A stretch of DNA of 64,000 nt from Anoplolepis gracilipes. Taxonomy: Eukaryota > Arthropoda > Insecta > Hymenoptera > Formicidae. The translations under genes were made by a program, and so were the position numbers. The stretch covers positions 1,024,001 through 1,088,000 of the forward strand of contig NW_027328667.1 of NCBI RefSeq assembly GCF_047496725.1, written 5' to 3'. Position 1 is the stretch's first letter, and each line of letters opens with the position of its first letter. Below, in pieces: positions 63,748-64,000 of the stretch. The notes below the pieces were generated by a model. It was not told the DNA's origin. It searched no databases and saw nothing but the letters and a program-made list of their open reading frames with translations.

Positions 63748-64000
63748 GGTGAGAACACATTATATATATACGTAACTTATTGTTATTTGTCATTATCCGA
63801 GCGAACTCCATAGAACACGAGTCAACAATTTTAATACCAACCGTCACTATATATTGTTAATGAGTGAGTGAGCGCCTATCAGTTACTGATTAGTGATTAT
63901 TAAGTCATAAGTTACTTTAGTTAAAACATCACTTATTTGCAGATTTCAACGACCATTGCTATTCACATACAATATTATAAGGTCAGTGATTTTTTTGTAA
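63748..64000. other. Sequence after Penelope fragment
   Basis: Probably the 3' UTR of the retroelement followed by host DNA; no coding signal. Confidence 0.5.

Overview
The window reads as an insect nuclear genome contig, most likely hymenopteran (ant-like). The evidence is AT-rich intergenic DNA full of foldback MITEs, a spliced host gene for the E2 subunit of mitochondrial pyruvate dehydrogenase, a Penelope-type retroelement and, over half of the window, Polinton/Maverick (adintovirus-like) elements. The host assignment is inference.

Region 1 (1-33522) is a nest of Polintons. An older, decayed outer element runs from before base 1 to a right terminus at 33522. A MITE interrupts its penton-like gene (8-bp direct repeat at 2118-2125 and 19690-19697). 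A second, more complete Polinton (2137-19134, 16,998 bp) has inserted into the first bases of that MITE, with a 6-bp duplication GGCATA at 2131-2136 and 19135-19140. The inner element carries, left to right: acidic zinc-finger gene, protein-primed-type DNA polymerase B with one intron, then (minus strand) integrase with chromodomain, three extra small ORFs and a coiled-coil gene joined by ATGA stop/start overlaps, a K/E-rich conserved gene and the packaging ATPase. These are followed on the plus strand by an 88-aa conserved gene, a PLA2-domain minor capsid-like protein, adenain-like protease, penton-like protein, a 59-aa gene, major capsid protein, a conserved gene with a possible RNase H-like fold, a two-exon gene, and (minus) a second zinc-finger gene pair. 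The outer copy has the same genes inverted. Its polymerase is nearly identical in DNA to the inner one, although the capsid genes are clearly diverged.

Region 2 (33523-44379) is host DNA. It holds a tRNA-like retroposon remnant, a possible R/G-rich spliced gene, the complete six-exon DLAT gene (40267-42539, 483 codons plus stop) and several MITEs.

Region 3 (44380-59851) holds two oppositely oriented copies of a large DNA transposon that targets TTAA. Each copy has a Mutator-like transposase fused to a YqaJ/lambda-exonuclease-type nuclease, and a divergent three-exon gene. In the right-hand copy (52874-59851) the three-exon gene is fully open (204 codons). This two-gene TTAA element is the best candidate here for something not well described.

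Region 4 (59856-64000) contains a repeat shared with 38 kb, a degraded Myb/SANT-like gene, a tRNA-like insertion between 27-bp direct repeats, and a Penelope-like fragment with a GIY-YIG endonuclease domain.
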